Of a stretch of 64,000 bases of DNA, positions 35,108-43,337 are shown in pieces (positions within the stretch are counted from its first letter, which is position 1; every line of letters begins with the position of its first letter). Origin of the DNA: Sphaerisporangium sp040685555 (lineage in GTDB: Bacteria; Actinomycetota; Actinomycetes; Streptosporangiales; Streptosporangiaceae); contig NZ_JBFBIK010000020.1 of the NCBI RefSeq assembly GCF_040685555.1, positions 1-64,000 of the forward strand, given 5' to 3'. The position numbers and the translations under genes are program-made. The notes beneath the pieces are model-generated. The model did no database searches. It worked only from the letters and a program-made list of their open reading frames with translations, and was not told the origin of the DNA.

Positions 35108-35315
35108 AGATGCCCGAACGCACGATTGGCACCAGACGGGATTTAGGATGCCGAAAAGAATACAATATTTTAGGTTGATCAACCCCCATACCTACCCCCA
35201 GCTCGGCTACAATTCACCCGGATTCCGTGGCGATCGGCCGCGCCAACCGCGACGCCAACGGCGTATCGTTGTTTCCTATGTCGTGGGCGAGCCTGTCAGT
35301 GATTTTTTACGTTCC

Positions 35316-35344
35316 GTGACGCGGCAATCACAGCTTGTTAGTAT
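35316..35344 (+). promoter_or_regulatory. Predicted promoter of fxsA
   Basis: GTGACG at 35316-35321, a 17-base spacer, then TAGTAT at 35339-35344, in an A+T-rich stretch 40 bp before the fxsA start. The hexamers resemble a vegetative actinobacterial promoter (TTGAC / TAgNNT). Confidence 0.5.
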
Positions 35345-35384
35345 CCTGAAGCTAATCAATACTCCGGACTAAATAGGTGAGACC

Positions 35385-35561
35385 ATGAAGAACGACATCG
35401 CCGAGGACTCAAAGCCCGGAGCCGTGAAACCTCTTACGGATGTGAGAGACCTGCCGCTGGCGAGGGTCCGCTCCCTGGCCGACGCCGGATTGATCGGCCT
35501 CAATCAACCTCCGATGTCGAATGCCGGAGTCAGCGTCGCCGCCTTCAACTCATCGATCTAA
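35385..35561 (+). CDS. fxsA: FxSxx-COOH RiPP precursor peptide FxsA
   Basis: A 58-residue peptide starting MKNDIAEDSKPG and ending SVAAFNSSI. The C-terminal F-N-S-S-I fits the F-x-S-x-x-COOH hallmark of FxsA precursors, and the body PLTDVRDLPLARVRSL plus ADAGL matches the conserved leader of that family. ATG 35385 follows AGGTGAG. The stop is 9 bases before fxsB, the radical SAM enzyme expected to modify the Phe-containing tail. The leader is probably recognised by fxsB; no dedicated peptidase is obvious. It is small enough to be missed by automatic gene callers. Confidence 0.92.
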   Translation: MKNDIAEDSKPGAVKPLTDVRDLPLARVRSLADAGLIGLNQPPMSNAGVSVAAFNSSI

Positions 35562-35570
35562 GCGTCTTCC

Positions 35571-37943
35571 GTGAACGACCCGGGCCTCCCGTTTCGGCAA
35601 TTCGTGCTAAAGGTGGCAAGCCGGTGCGATCTGGCTTGTGACCACTGTTATGTGTACGAGCATGCCGATCAGAGTTGGCGGGGCCGTCCCACGGTCATGT
35701 CAGACGAGACGATCGCGTGGTCGGCGGCCAGGATCGCCGGCCACGCGAGAGATCATGAGCTGTCGGGCGTCGACGTGGTGCTGCACGGCGGTGAGCCGTT
35801 GCTGGCGGGCCGCGAACGGCTCGGCCGCGTCGCCGACGCGCTGAGACAGGCGCTCGACGGCATATGCCATCTCGACCTCAAGATCCACACCAATGGCGTC
35901 CTTCTTGACGAGGATTTCTGCGACCTGTTCGCCGAGCACGAGATCAAGGTCGGCATATCCCTCGACGGCGACCGCGTCGCCAACGACCGGCATCGTCTGT
36001 ACGCGAACGGGCGAAGCAGTTACGACAAGGTGATCCGCGCGGTCGACCTCTTGAGAGGGCGCTACCGCCGGCTGTACTCCGGGCTGCTGTGCACGGTCGA
36101 TGTCGCGAACGACCCCATCGCCGTCTATGGCGCGCTGGCCGACCTGGAGCCCCCTCGGGTCGACTTCCTCCTGCCCCATGCCACCTGGGACGATCCGCCA
36201 TCCGGCAGGCCAGGCGAGCACGGCGAGTGGCTCGCACAGATCTTCGACCGGTGGCTGGCCGACGGCAGGCCGATGAGCGTGCGCATCTTCGACTCGGCGC
36301 TGCGCACCCTCGGCACCAGGAGCAGCCTGACCGAGTCGCTCGGGCTGGAGCCCAGCGATCTCGTCGTGATCGAGACCGACGGGTCCTACGAACAGGCCGA
36401 CTCCCTCAAAACCGCTTATGACGGCGCCCCTGCCACCGGATTCACCGTCGAGCACCACTCCCTGGACGTCGTGGCCCGTCATCCCGGCATCACCGGCCGC
36501 CAGACGGGGCTGACCGGTCTCAGCGACGAGTGCCGGTCATGCCCTGTGGTGTCCTCGTGCGGTGGCGGCCTCTACGCCCATCGCTTCAAGACCGGATCCG
36601 GTTTCCTCAACCCCAGCGTCTACTGCGCCGACCTGCTGCGTCTGATCACCCACATCCAGGGCGCGGTGACCGCCGTGGACAGCGCCACGCACACCCTTCC
36701 TGAGGCGGACCTGGCGGCGCTCGCCGCGGGCTACGGCGGGGCCGAGGCCGTCAGGCGTCTCGACGAGGGTCAGCAGAGCCTGCGCCGCACCCTTGTCGCC
36801 AGCGTCGGCGGCGCCTCGACGTCCGTCGAGGCCTGGCGCCTCCTTACGTTGATCGACGGCGAAGCGCGTCCCGTGCTCCACGCCGTGCTCGCGCATCCGT
36901 ACGTGCGCGTCTGGGCGGTCCGGTGTCTTACGGGCGGCACCGACGACGGCCACCTGGCGGCGATCGCGGCGGTCGCCGCCATCCGCGCCGGTGTCCAGGC
37001 GTCACTCCGGGTGCCGATTCGCGGTGGGGCGCTCCACCTGCCGTCTCTGGGCCGTCTGGAGGTCGGCGAGGCCGCCGAGGCGACGGTGGAGACCTCGGAG
37101 GGTCGCTTCACCGTCCACGCCGAGGGACGCGGCCTGCTCGTCGATCTGGCGGATCCCCGCCGCACCCCCGAGTGGTTCCCGGTGCGCCGCCTCGTGGCGG
37201 GCGACTGGACCGTGTCGCTCGACGACGTCGACCTCTACCGTGACTGCCATCAGTGGCCCGCCGCCGCACGGCTGAGCGACGAGGAGTTCGACCGCTGGGC
37301 GACGATGTTCGCGGAGGCGGGCGAGCTCATCGTTCGTGACCATCCGAGGTACGCGCCCGGCCTCGCCGCCGGGCTCGGTGTGATCATGCCTCTCGAGCCC
37401 TCCGCCGACGGTTCTGAGGTCAGCTCGACCGCACGCAACGCGTTCGGCGCCGTCGCCGCCGCGCTCCCCTCGGACGCGGCCTCCCTGGCATTGCTGCTGA
37501 TCCACGAATTCCAGCACGTCAAACTGGGCGCCATTCTGGATATTCATGGTCTGTACGATCCGAAGGACACCAAGCTCTACTACGCTCCCTGGCGTAAGGA
37601 CCCGCGCCCATTCGAAGGGCTGCTCCAGGGCACCTACGCCCACCTGGCGGTCACCGATTTCTGGCGGGTCAGGCGCCTGATCGACGAGGGCGCCGCCGCC
37701 CATCGCGCGGCCGTCCAGTTCGCCCGCTGGCGCGCGCAGACGGCCGAGGCGGTCGACACCCTGGCCGCATCCGGAGTCCTTACCGACTCTGGACGACGGT
37801 TCGTCGACATCATGCGCCAGACGGTCTCTCCATGGCTTGACGAGCCGGTCGACGCCGCGGCCGAGAACGAGGCCGGCCAGGCCGCCGCCGCTCACAAAAG
37901 GGCGTGGTCCGAGCAGCGCACGGGCGCCACCGACCGCTCATAA
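35571..37943 (+). CDS. fxsB: Radical SAM/SPASM peptide-modifying enzyme FxsB with C-terminal HEXXH domain
   Basis: A 790-residue protein. Radical SAM motif CDLACDHC (Cys19, Cys23, Cys26) binds the catalytic 4Fe-4S cluster; VVLHGGEPLL is the GGE SAM-binding motif. SPASM cysteines occur near residue 320 (CRSCPVVSSCGGG) and at the later YCADL. The C-terminal 200 residues form the HEXXH domain, with an intact HEFQH near residues 645-649 and LLQGTYAHLAVTDFW after it. Relatives crosslink residues at the precursor C-terminus. GTG 35571 is 9 bases after fxsA. The second domain is sometimes inactivated in the family but keeps its metal-binding residues here. Confidence 0.93.
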   Translation: MNDPGLPFRQFVLKVASRCDLACDHCYVYEHADQSWRGRPTVMSDETIAWSAARIAGHARDHELSGVDVVLHGGEPLLAGRERLGRVADALRQALDGICHLDLKIHTNGVLLDEDFCDLFAEHEIKVGISLDGDRVANDRHRLYANGRSSYDKVIRAVDLLRGRYRRLYSGLLCTVDVANDPIAVYGALADLEPPRVDFLLPHATWDDPPSGRPGEHGEWLAQIFDRWLADGRPMSVRIFDSALRTLGTRSSLTESLGLEPSDLVVIETDGSYEQADSLKTAYDGAPATGFTVEHHSLDVVARHPGITGRQTGLTGLSDECRSCPVVSSCGGGLYAHRFKTGSGFLNPSVYCADLLRLITHIQGAVTAVDSATHTLPEADLAALAAGYGGAEAVRRLDEGQQSLRRTLVASVGGASTSVEAWRLLTLIDGEARPVLHAVLAHPYVRVWAVRCLTGGTDDGHLAAIAAVAAIRAGVQASLRVPIRGGALHLPSLGRLEVGEAAEATVETSEGRFTVHAEGRGLLVDLADPRRTPEWFPVRRLVAGDWTVSLDDVDLYRDCHQWPAAARLSDEEFDRWATMFAEAGELIVRDHPRYAPGLAAGLGVIMPLEPSADGSEVSSTARNAFGAVAAALPSDAASLALLLIHEFQHVKLGAILDIHGLYDPKDTKLYYAPWRKDPRPFEGLLQGTYAHLAVTDFWRVRRLIDEGAAAHRAAVQFARWRAQTAEAVDTLAASGVLTDSGRRFVDIMRQTVSPWLDEPVDAAAENEAGQAAAAHKRAWSEQRTGATDRS

Positions 37944-38049
37944 GCCTCCCGGCCGGGCTTCTCCCCGGTCGAGGGATCCGCCGTGACCAGGCCTCTCAGG
38001 GACGCGTCACCCCTCACGACCGCCCGATTACCCGTTTTCGTACCGAACA

Positions 38050-38061
38050 TTAATCGGCGAT
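38050..38061 (+). promoter_or_regulatory. 12-mer TTAATCGGCGAT upstream of fxsC
   Basis: Identical to the minus-strand copy at 34727-34738 before the SLATT gene, and at a similar distance (99 bp) from the start codon. Its AT-rich setting fits a promoter or operator. Confidence 0.5.
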
Positions 38062-38100
38062 GATTTTCTCGTTCTGATTGCCTGGCGTCATTTCCCGGCC

Positions 38101-38120
38101 TACTGTGCGAATCTACAGTA
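38101..38120 (+). promoter_or_regulatory. Inverted repeat before fxsC
   Basis: TACTGT (38101-38106), 8 bases, then ACAGTA (38115-38120), a perfect inverted repeat 41 bp before the fxsC start. The 217-bp gap after fxsB plus this site suggests that fxsC-fxsT has its own regulated promoter. Confidence 0.5.
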
Positions 38121-38160
38121 ATGAATCTCGCAGGATTTGGGCTGGAGGTGACATCTGCGA

Positions 38161-39438
38161 GTGTCAGATGATACACAGGGCGGCCCGTACTTCTTTCTCA
38201 GCTACGCGCACACTCCCAAGCATGATCCAAACGACCCCTACGATCCTGATCAATGGGTAGAGAAGCTCTTCACCGATCTCTGCCGGCATGTCATGGTCAT
38301 GAGCGGCCTCGGCCACGGCGCCAAGCCCGGGTTCATGGACCGGGAGATGCACTCGGGTAGTTACTGGCCAGAACGGCTCGCCGAGAGCCTCGCCACCTGC
38401 AGGGTCTTCGTCCCGCTCTACTCAAGGCGCTACTTCGACAGCGACCAGTGCGGCAAGGAATGGACCGCGTTCTCGCAGCGCATACTGCACGAGCGGGCGC
38501 GCGGCGGGGAAAACGCCGAGGTCATCGTCCCGGCCATTTGGGTGCCGGTCCCCACCGACGCGCTTCCGGAAGTGGCGCAGGATATTCACTACAGCCAGCC
38601 CGGCCTCGGACCTCAGTATGTCGAGCACGGCTTTTACGGGATCATGAAGCTGCGCCAGTTCCGCAATGCGTATGAAACCGCCGTCTATACCCTGGCGAGA
38701 CGCATCGTGGAAGTCGGGCAGGCGGTAAACCTGCCCTCGGTGGGTCCGGCGGACTACAAGTCCCTGGAGAGCGCCTTCGGACCTCACGACGCACGGCGGC
38801 CCAACGGTCACCGCCTGAAAGTCACCATCGTGGCTCCCGATATCGACACCCTGCCGCAAGGCCGCGGCCCCTATCACTATGGGCACAGCGCGCACGAGTG
38901 GAATCCCTACCGGCCCACGCTGAACAGGCCGCTGGCCTCCCACACGGCGGACCTGGTGCGAAACCTCGGCTTCCGGCCCGAGATCGGATCTCTGGACGAC
39001 CACTACGACCACGTTCTCAGCGACAAGCCCCCGACGAGCGCGGGACTACTCCTGCTGGACGCCTGGGCCACCACCTACACCAGGCTCGCCGAGCCGCTGC
39101 GCCGCTTCGACGAGGCCGGCAAGCCATGGATCACCGTGATGGTGCCGTGGAACAGGGAAGACGCACAGACCGCGGAGGCGGAGCCTCGCCTGCGAGGTCA
39201 GCTGGAAGCGACCCTTCCGCACAAACTCACCGAGGGACGCCCCATGCAGAGATCCCTCACCGATGGCATGGCCACATTCGACCAGTTCTGCAAAGCGGTT
39301 CCCGAGATGGCCCGGTCGGCGATGAACCAATATCTCCGGCATGCTCCGGCGCACCCCCCGAAGGGGCATGCGTCCATCGAGCGACCGAGGCTGCAAGGTC
39401 CCCTGTCCGGCGGCAACGACGCGGAGGCTCCACCATGA
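38161..39438 (+). CDS. fxsC: TIR-like protein FxsC
   Basis: A 425-residue protein. The N-terminal half is TIR-like: PYFFLSYAHTPKHD is the first strand and loop, PGFMDREMHSG and ALESLATCRVFVPLYS-like elements (here ESLATCRVFVPLYSRRYF) follow, then CGKEWTAF with a Glu in the NADase-glutamate area. The C-terminal half (LKVTIVAPDIDTLP; LLLLDAWATTY) is the FxsC-specific domain. Start GTG 38161 is 10 bases after GGAGGTG. It overlaps fxsT by ATGA at 39435-39438. Known role: accompanies FxsA/FxsB; biochemical function is not established to my knowledge. Confidence 0.9.
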   Translation: MSDDTQGGPYFFLSYAHTPKHDPNDPYDPDQWVEKLFTDLCRHVMVMSGLGHGAKPGFMDREMHSGSYWPERLAESLATCRVFVPLYSRRYFDSDQCGKEWTAFSQRILHERARGGENAEVIVPAIWVPVPTDALPEVAQDIHYSQPGLGPQYVEHGFYGIMKLRQFRNAYETAVYTLARRIVEVGQAVNLPSVGPADYKSLESAFGPHDARRPNGHRLKVTIVAPDIDTLPQGRGPYHYGHSAHEWNPYRPTLNRPLASHTADLVRNLGFRPEIGSLDDHYDHVLSDKPPTSAGLLLLDAWATTYTRLAEPLRRFDEAGKPWITVMVPWNREDAQTAEAEPRLRGQLEATLPHKLTEGRPMQRSLTDGMATFDQFCKAVPEMARSAMNQYLRHAPAHPPKGHASIERPRLQGPLSGGNDAEAPP

Positions 39439-42400
39439 GTGACGCTCCCGAAGGCCACATCATCACGTTCTACTCCTACAAAGGGGGTACCGGGCGCACG
39501 ATGGCCCTCGCCAACACGGCGTGGATTCTGGCGAGCAACGGGAAGAAAGTACTGGTCCTGGACTGGGACCTGGAGTCTCCTGGCCTGCACAAGTTCTTTC
39601 ATCCCTTCCTTGACGACAACACGGTGGGGGGCACCGCGGGCGTCATCGATATGATCAACGAGTACTCCCTCGCGACACTGAGCCCCGACCCGCGGCCGGG
39701 TGACTGGCACCTGGACTACGCGAAGGTCCAGCGGCACGCGGTCTCGCTGAACTGGGACTTCTTTCCGGAGAGCGGCACGCTCGACTTCATCTCCGCCGGC
39801 CGCCAGGACCGCGCCTACGCCTCCCTGGTCTCCGCCTTCGATTGGGACAACTTCTACACACGACTCGGCGGCGGCCAGTTCTTCGACGCTCTCAAGGCCG
39901 ACATGAAACGGCACTATGACTACATCCTGATCGACAGTCGCACCGGTCTGAGCGACATCGCCGACATCTGCACGGTGCACTTTCCCCGCACCGTCGTCAT
40001 GTGCTTCACGCTGAGCGACCAGAGCATCGAAGGGGCGGCAGCCGTCGCCCACCACATCAACAACCGCTACAGCGGCCAGAACATCAGGATCCTGCCGGTG
40101 CCCATGCGCATCGACGACGGCGAGAAGCAGAAGCTCGACGCGGGACGCGATCTCGCGCGACGGCGCTTCGACGGGTTCCCCCCCAGCATGAACGCGGAGC
40201 GCGCACGCGATTACTGGGGTGCGGTGGAGATTCCCTACAAGTGCTTCTACGCGTACGAGGAGACCCTCGCCGCGTTCGGTGACGCTCCCGGGTCCCCGAC
40301 CTCGCTTCTCGCGGCCTTCGAACGACTCGTCGGGATGATCACTGAAGGCGAGATCACGTCCATGCCGACGATGGAGAAGGAGCGTCGCCTTCTCTTCCGC
40401 GACAAGTTCGTCCGCAGGCCGGCGGCGGTCACGGCGGATGTCCTCCTCAGCTACGTTCCCGAGGATCGCATGTGGGCCGACTGGATAGCCTTCATCCTCC
40501 AGCGGGCCGGCTTCCGGGTGATGCAGCGCAACGAGAACTCCTTGACCGCGGCACAAGGTGAGGGCTCGCAGAAGGTCCCGCCCTACAGCCGGACCGTCGC
40601 GGTGCTCTCCGCCGCCTATATGCGCTCGGCGCGGGGTCAGGACATGTGGAGCACGGAGGAGGCCGAGACCGGCCGCGTTCCCCCGTTACCGGTCCGGGTC
40701 GCCGACGTACGGCCGGCGCAGCTGCTGAGCGACACCCCGGCGATCGACCTGACACGCCTGAACGAGGCTCAGGCCATCGAGGCGTTGTTGCGGGAGATGA
40801 ACCGGCTGGAACAGCTCGCCGATTTCCCCACCGGTCCGAGCACCACCGGCCCGCGCTTCCCCGGCATCCGGCCCCCCATCTGGAACGTCCCCAACCGCAA
40901 CGCCGGTTTCACCGGGCGGAACAGTGTTCTCGAGAAGCTCCGGGACCAGATCATCAGCGGCCCCCAGGCGCTTCACGGCATGGGCGGTGTCGGCAAAACC
41001 CAGGTGGCCCTGGAATACGCCCACCGGTTCATGGCGGACTACGACGTGATCTGGTGGATCGCGGCGGAACACGTGGAACCCATCAACAGGAAGATGGCGG
41101 AGCTGGCGGAAAAGCTCGGCGTGCGAATAGCCGAAACCGTGGCCGAGACCGCCAAGGCGGCGGGAGAGGCGCTGCGCATCGGCAGACCGTATTCCCGGTG
41201 GCTGCTGATCTTCGACAACGCGGACAACCCCAACGAGCTCGAGACCTACCTTCCCAGTGGTACCGGACACATCCTCATCACTTCGCGCAACCCCGCGTGG
41301 TCGCGCATCGCCAATCCGCTCGAGGTCGGCGTGTTCGATCGCCCGGAGAGCGTCGAGCACCTGCTCCGCCGGGTCTCCGGGCTCACTTCCCCGGATGCCG
41401 ACAATGTCGCCTCGGCGCTCGGCGACCTGCCCCTCGCGATCGAGCAGGCGAGCGCCTGGCTCGGAGAGACGGCGATGCCACCCGAGCAGTATGTCGGGCT
41501 GCTCGGCGAGCAGCTGACCCAGGTGCTGTCCCTCGGCGAGCAGCCGACGGACTATCCCACACCGGTGGCGGCGACCTGGAACCTGTCGTTCGAACGGCTC
41601 AAGAAGCGTTCTCCCGCGTCGGCGAGGCTGCTGGAGCTGCTGGCCTTCTTCGGACCCGAACCGGTCTCCATGGACATGCTCTACCTCGACGCGATGTCGA
41701 CCTGCCTGGTGCCCTATGACGAGGCGATGCGCGAGAAGCTGATGATCGGCCCGGCCATCCGGGAACTGGGCAGGTATGCCCTGGCCCGGGTGGATCAGGC
41801 CGACAAGTCGATACAGGTGCACCGGCTGATCCAGGCGGTGGTCCAGGACCGGATGAACGCCGCCGAGAAGGAGTCGACCGTTCATGACGTGCACCGCATC
41901 CTGGTGGCGGCCCGCCCCAGTATCGGTGACACCGACGACCCGGAGAACTGGCCCCGGTACGAGGAGATCTGGCCCCATCTGGTGCCGTCGAACGCCGCCG
42001 AGTGCGACGAGGAGGCGACACGCAAGCTCCTCATCGACCGGGTGCGCTATCTGTGGAAGCGCGGCGACTTCGAGGCGAGCCTGGACCTCGGGAACAGCCT
42101 GGAGAAGACCTGGAACGTCAAGCTGGGCAAGGACGACCGGCAGACCGTCCACCTGCGCTTCCACGTGGCCAACACGTTGCGCTCCATGGGAAGGTACACG
42201 GAGGCGCACGACGTGGACACCCAGGTGCTGACCCACCAGGTCCGCGAGCTGGGCGAGTTCCATCCGTACACGCTCATGACCGCGGGCGGTCTGGCGGCCG
42301 ACCTGAGGGCTCTCGGTGAGTTCCAGGAAGCGCTACGGGTCGACGGCGAGACGTACGAGCGGGTCAAGGAGCTGTTCGGCGAGGACCATCCGCGCACGCT

Positions 42401-43337
42401 GGTCGCCGCGCACAACCTCGGCGTCAGCCTGCGTCTCGCGGGGCGTTTCTCGCGGGCCAGGGAGCTGGACATGGAGACGGTGGAACGCCGCCGCCGGGTC
42501 ATCGGTGAGATGCATCCCTACACCCTGTACACGACGGCCAACCTCGCACACGATCTGAGGGAGCTCGGGCAGCTCAGCCAGTCGGTCGAGATACTGCGCA
42601 CGAACCTGGAGCACTACCGTCAGGTCCTCGGAGACGACCTGATCGACACGCTTCGCACCGCCACGAGCCTCGCCACCTCCCTCCGCAGGACCGGCGCCGA
42701 GACCGAGGCCCTCGAACTGGCGACGGACACGCACGACCGCTACATCCGCCGCTACGGCCACACCGCTCCAGAGACCCTCTCGTGCCGCTTGGAGTTCGCC
42801 ACCTGCCTGGCCACGGTCGGGCAGACCGCTCATGCCCACGAACTGGCGACCGACGTCATGCTCCACTTCTCGGAGAGTCTCGGCGAGAGCCACCCGTACA
42901 CGCTGGCCGCGGCGAACAACATCGCCACCTACCTTCGCGAGCTCACCCATGTGGGGGAGGCCAAGGATCTGGCCGAGAGGACGTTGCTCACCCTGTCCGA
43001 GAGGGTGGGCACGTCTCATCCCCTGAAGCTCACCTGCGCGATCAACGTGGCGAACTGCCTGGCCGAGCTGGGAGATCTGGAGGCCGCCGAGGCGCTCGAC
43101 CGGGAGACAGAAGTGCTCCTGAAGAAGATCCTCGGTTCAGATCACCCCGACACGCTCGTCTGCCAGGCCAATTTCGCCATGACCCTGAACGCTCTGGGGA
43201 AGACCGCGGAGGCTCGCGGGCTCCGCGAGCAGGTGATCAGGGGGATGCACCATGCCCTGGGTGAGAACCATCCCCACATCGCGGACCTGGCGGCGTGGCG
43301 CAGGATCGACCGCGACCTTGAGCCACAACCATGGTGA
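39435..43337 (+). CDS. fxsT: FxsT: MinD-like ATPase / TIR-like / NB-ARC / TPR protein
   Basis: A 1300-residue multidomain protein. Residues 1-300: MinD/ParA-like ATPase with deviant Walker A KGGTGRT (16-22) and VLDWDLESPG; about 334-450: TIR-like domain (VLLSYVPEDRMWADW, RAGFRVMQRN); about 500-800: NB-ARC/STAND NTPase with GMGGVGKTQ near 515-523 and LLIFDNADN near 590; about 870-1290: tetratricopeptide repeats with recurrent LG--HP-TL units. Domain order resembles NLR/STAND immune receptors. It is translationally coupled to fxsC. The stop (43337) abuts the convergent hydrolase stop (43338). Confidence 0.9.
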   Translation: MSDAPEGHIITFYSYKGGTGRTMALANTAWILASNGKKVLVLDWDLESPGLHKFFHPFLDDNTVGGTAGVIDMINEYSLATLSPDPRPGDWHLDYAKVQRHAVSLNWDFFPESGTLDFISAGRQDRAYASLVSAFDWDNFYTRLGGGQFFDALKADMKRHYDYILIDSRTGLSDIADICTVHFPRTVVMCFTLSDQSIEGAAAVAHHINNRYSGQNIRILPVPMRIDDGEKQKLDAGRDLARRRFDGFPPSMNAERARDYWGAVEIPYKCFYAYEETLAAFGDAPGSPTSLLAAFERLVGMITEGEITSMPTMEKERRLLFRDKFVRRPAAVTADVLLSYVPEDRMWADWIAFILQRAGFRVMQRNENSLTAAQGEGSQKVPPYSRTVAVLSAAYMRSARGQDMWSTEEAETGRVPPLPVRVADVRPAQLLSDTPAIDLTRLNEAQAIEALLREMNRLEQLADFPTGPSTTGPRFPGIRPPIWNVPNRNAGFTGRNSVLEKLRDQIISGPQALHGMGGVGKTQVALEYAHRFMADYDVIWWIAAEHVEPINRKMAELAEKLGVRIAETVAETAKAAGEALRIGRPYSRWLLIFDNADNPNELETYLPSGTGHILITSRNPAWSRIANPLEVGVFDRPESVEHLLRRVSGLTSPDADNVASALGDLPLAIEQASAWLGETAMPPEQYVGLLGEQLTQVLSLGEQPTDYPTPVAATWNLSFERLKKRSPASARLLELLAFFGPEPVSMDMLYLDAMSTCLVPYDEAMREKLMIGPAIRELGRYALARVDQADKSIQVHRLIQAVVQDRMNAAEKESTVHDVHRILVAARPSIGDTDDPENWPRYEEIWPHLVPSNAAECDEEATRKLLIDRVRYLWKRGDFEASLDLGNSLEKTWNVKLGKDDRQTVHLRFHVANTLRSMGRYTEAHDVDTQVLTHQVRELGEFHPYTLMTAGGLAADLRALGEFQEALRVDGETYERVKELFGEDHPRTLVAAHNLGVSLRLAGRFSRARELDMETVERRRRVIGEMHPYTLYTTANLAHDLRELGQLSQSVEILRTNLEHYRQVLGDDLIDTLRTATSLATSLRRTGAETEALELATDTHDRYIRRYGHTAPETLSCRLEFATCLATVGQTAHAHELATDVMLHFSESLGESHPYTLAAANNIATYLRELTHVGEAKDLAERTLLTLSERVGTSHPLKLTCAINVANCLAELGDLEAAEALDRETEVLLKKILGSDHPDTLVCQANFAMTLNALGKTAEARGLREQVIRGMHHALGENHPHIADLAAWRRIDRDLEPQPW

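Larger units (their letters stand above)
34635..35384. other. 750-bp divergent intergenic region between SLATT and fxsA
   Basis: Clearly richer in A+T than its flanks, with no credible gene. It contains the SLATT promoter (TTGACA 34664-34669), a 12-mer shared with the fxsC upstream region (34727-34738), an 18-bp direct repeat, and the fxsA promoter. Several short open frames begin here, but none has a ribosome site plus recognisable product. The drop in GC suggests either complex regulation or foreign origin. Confidence 0.7.

Noticed and set aside
34824..35178. Short open frames (60-91 codons) between SLATT and fxsA
   Set aside because: No ribosome binding site or similarity; composition is that of non-coding DNA.
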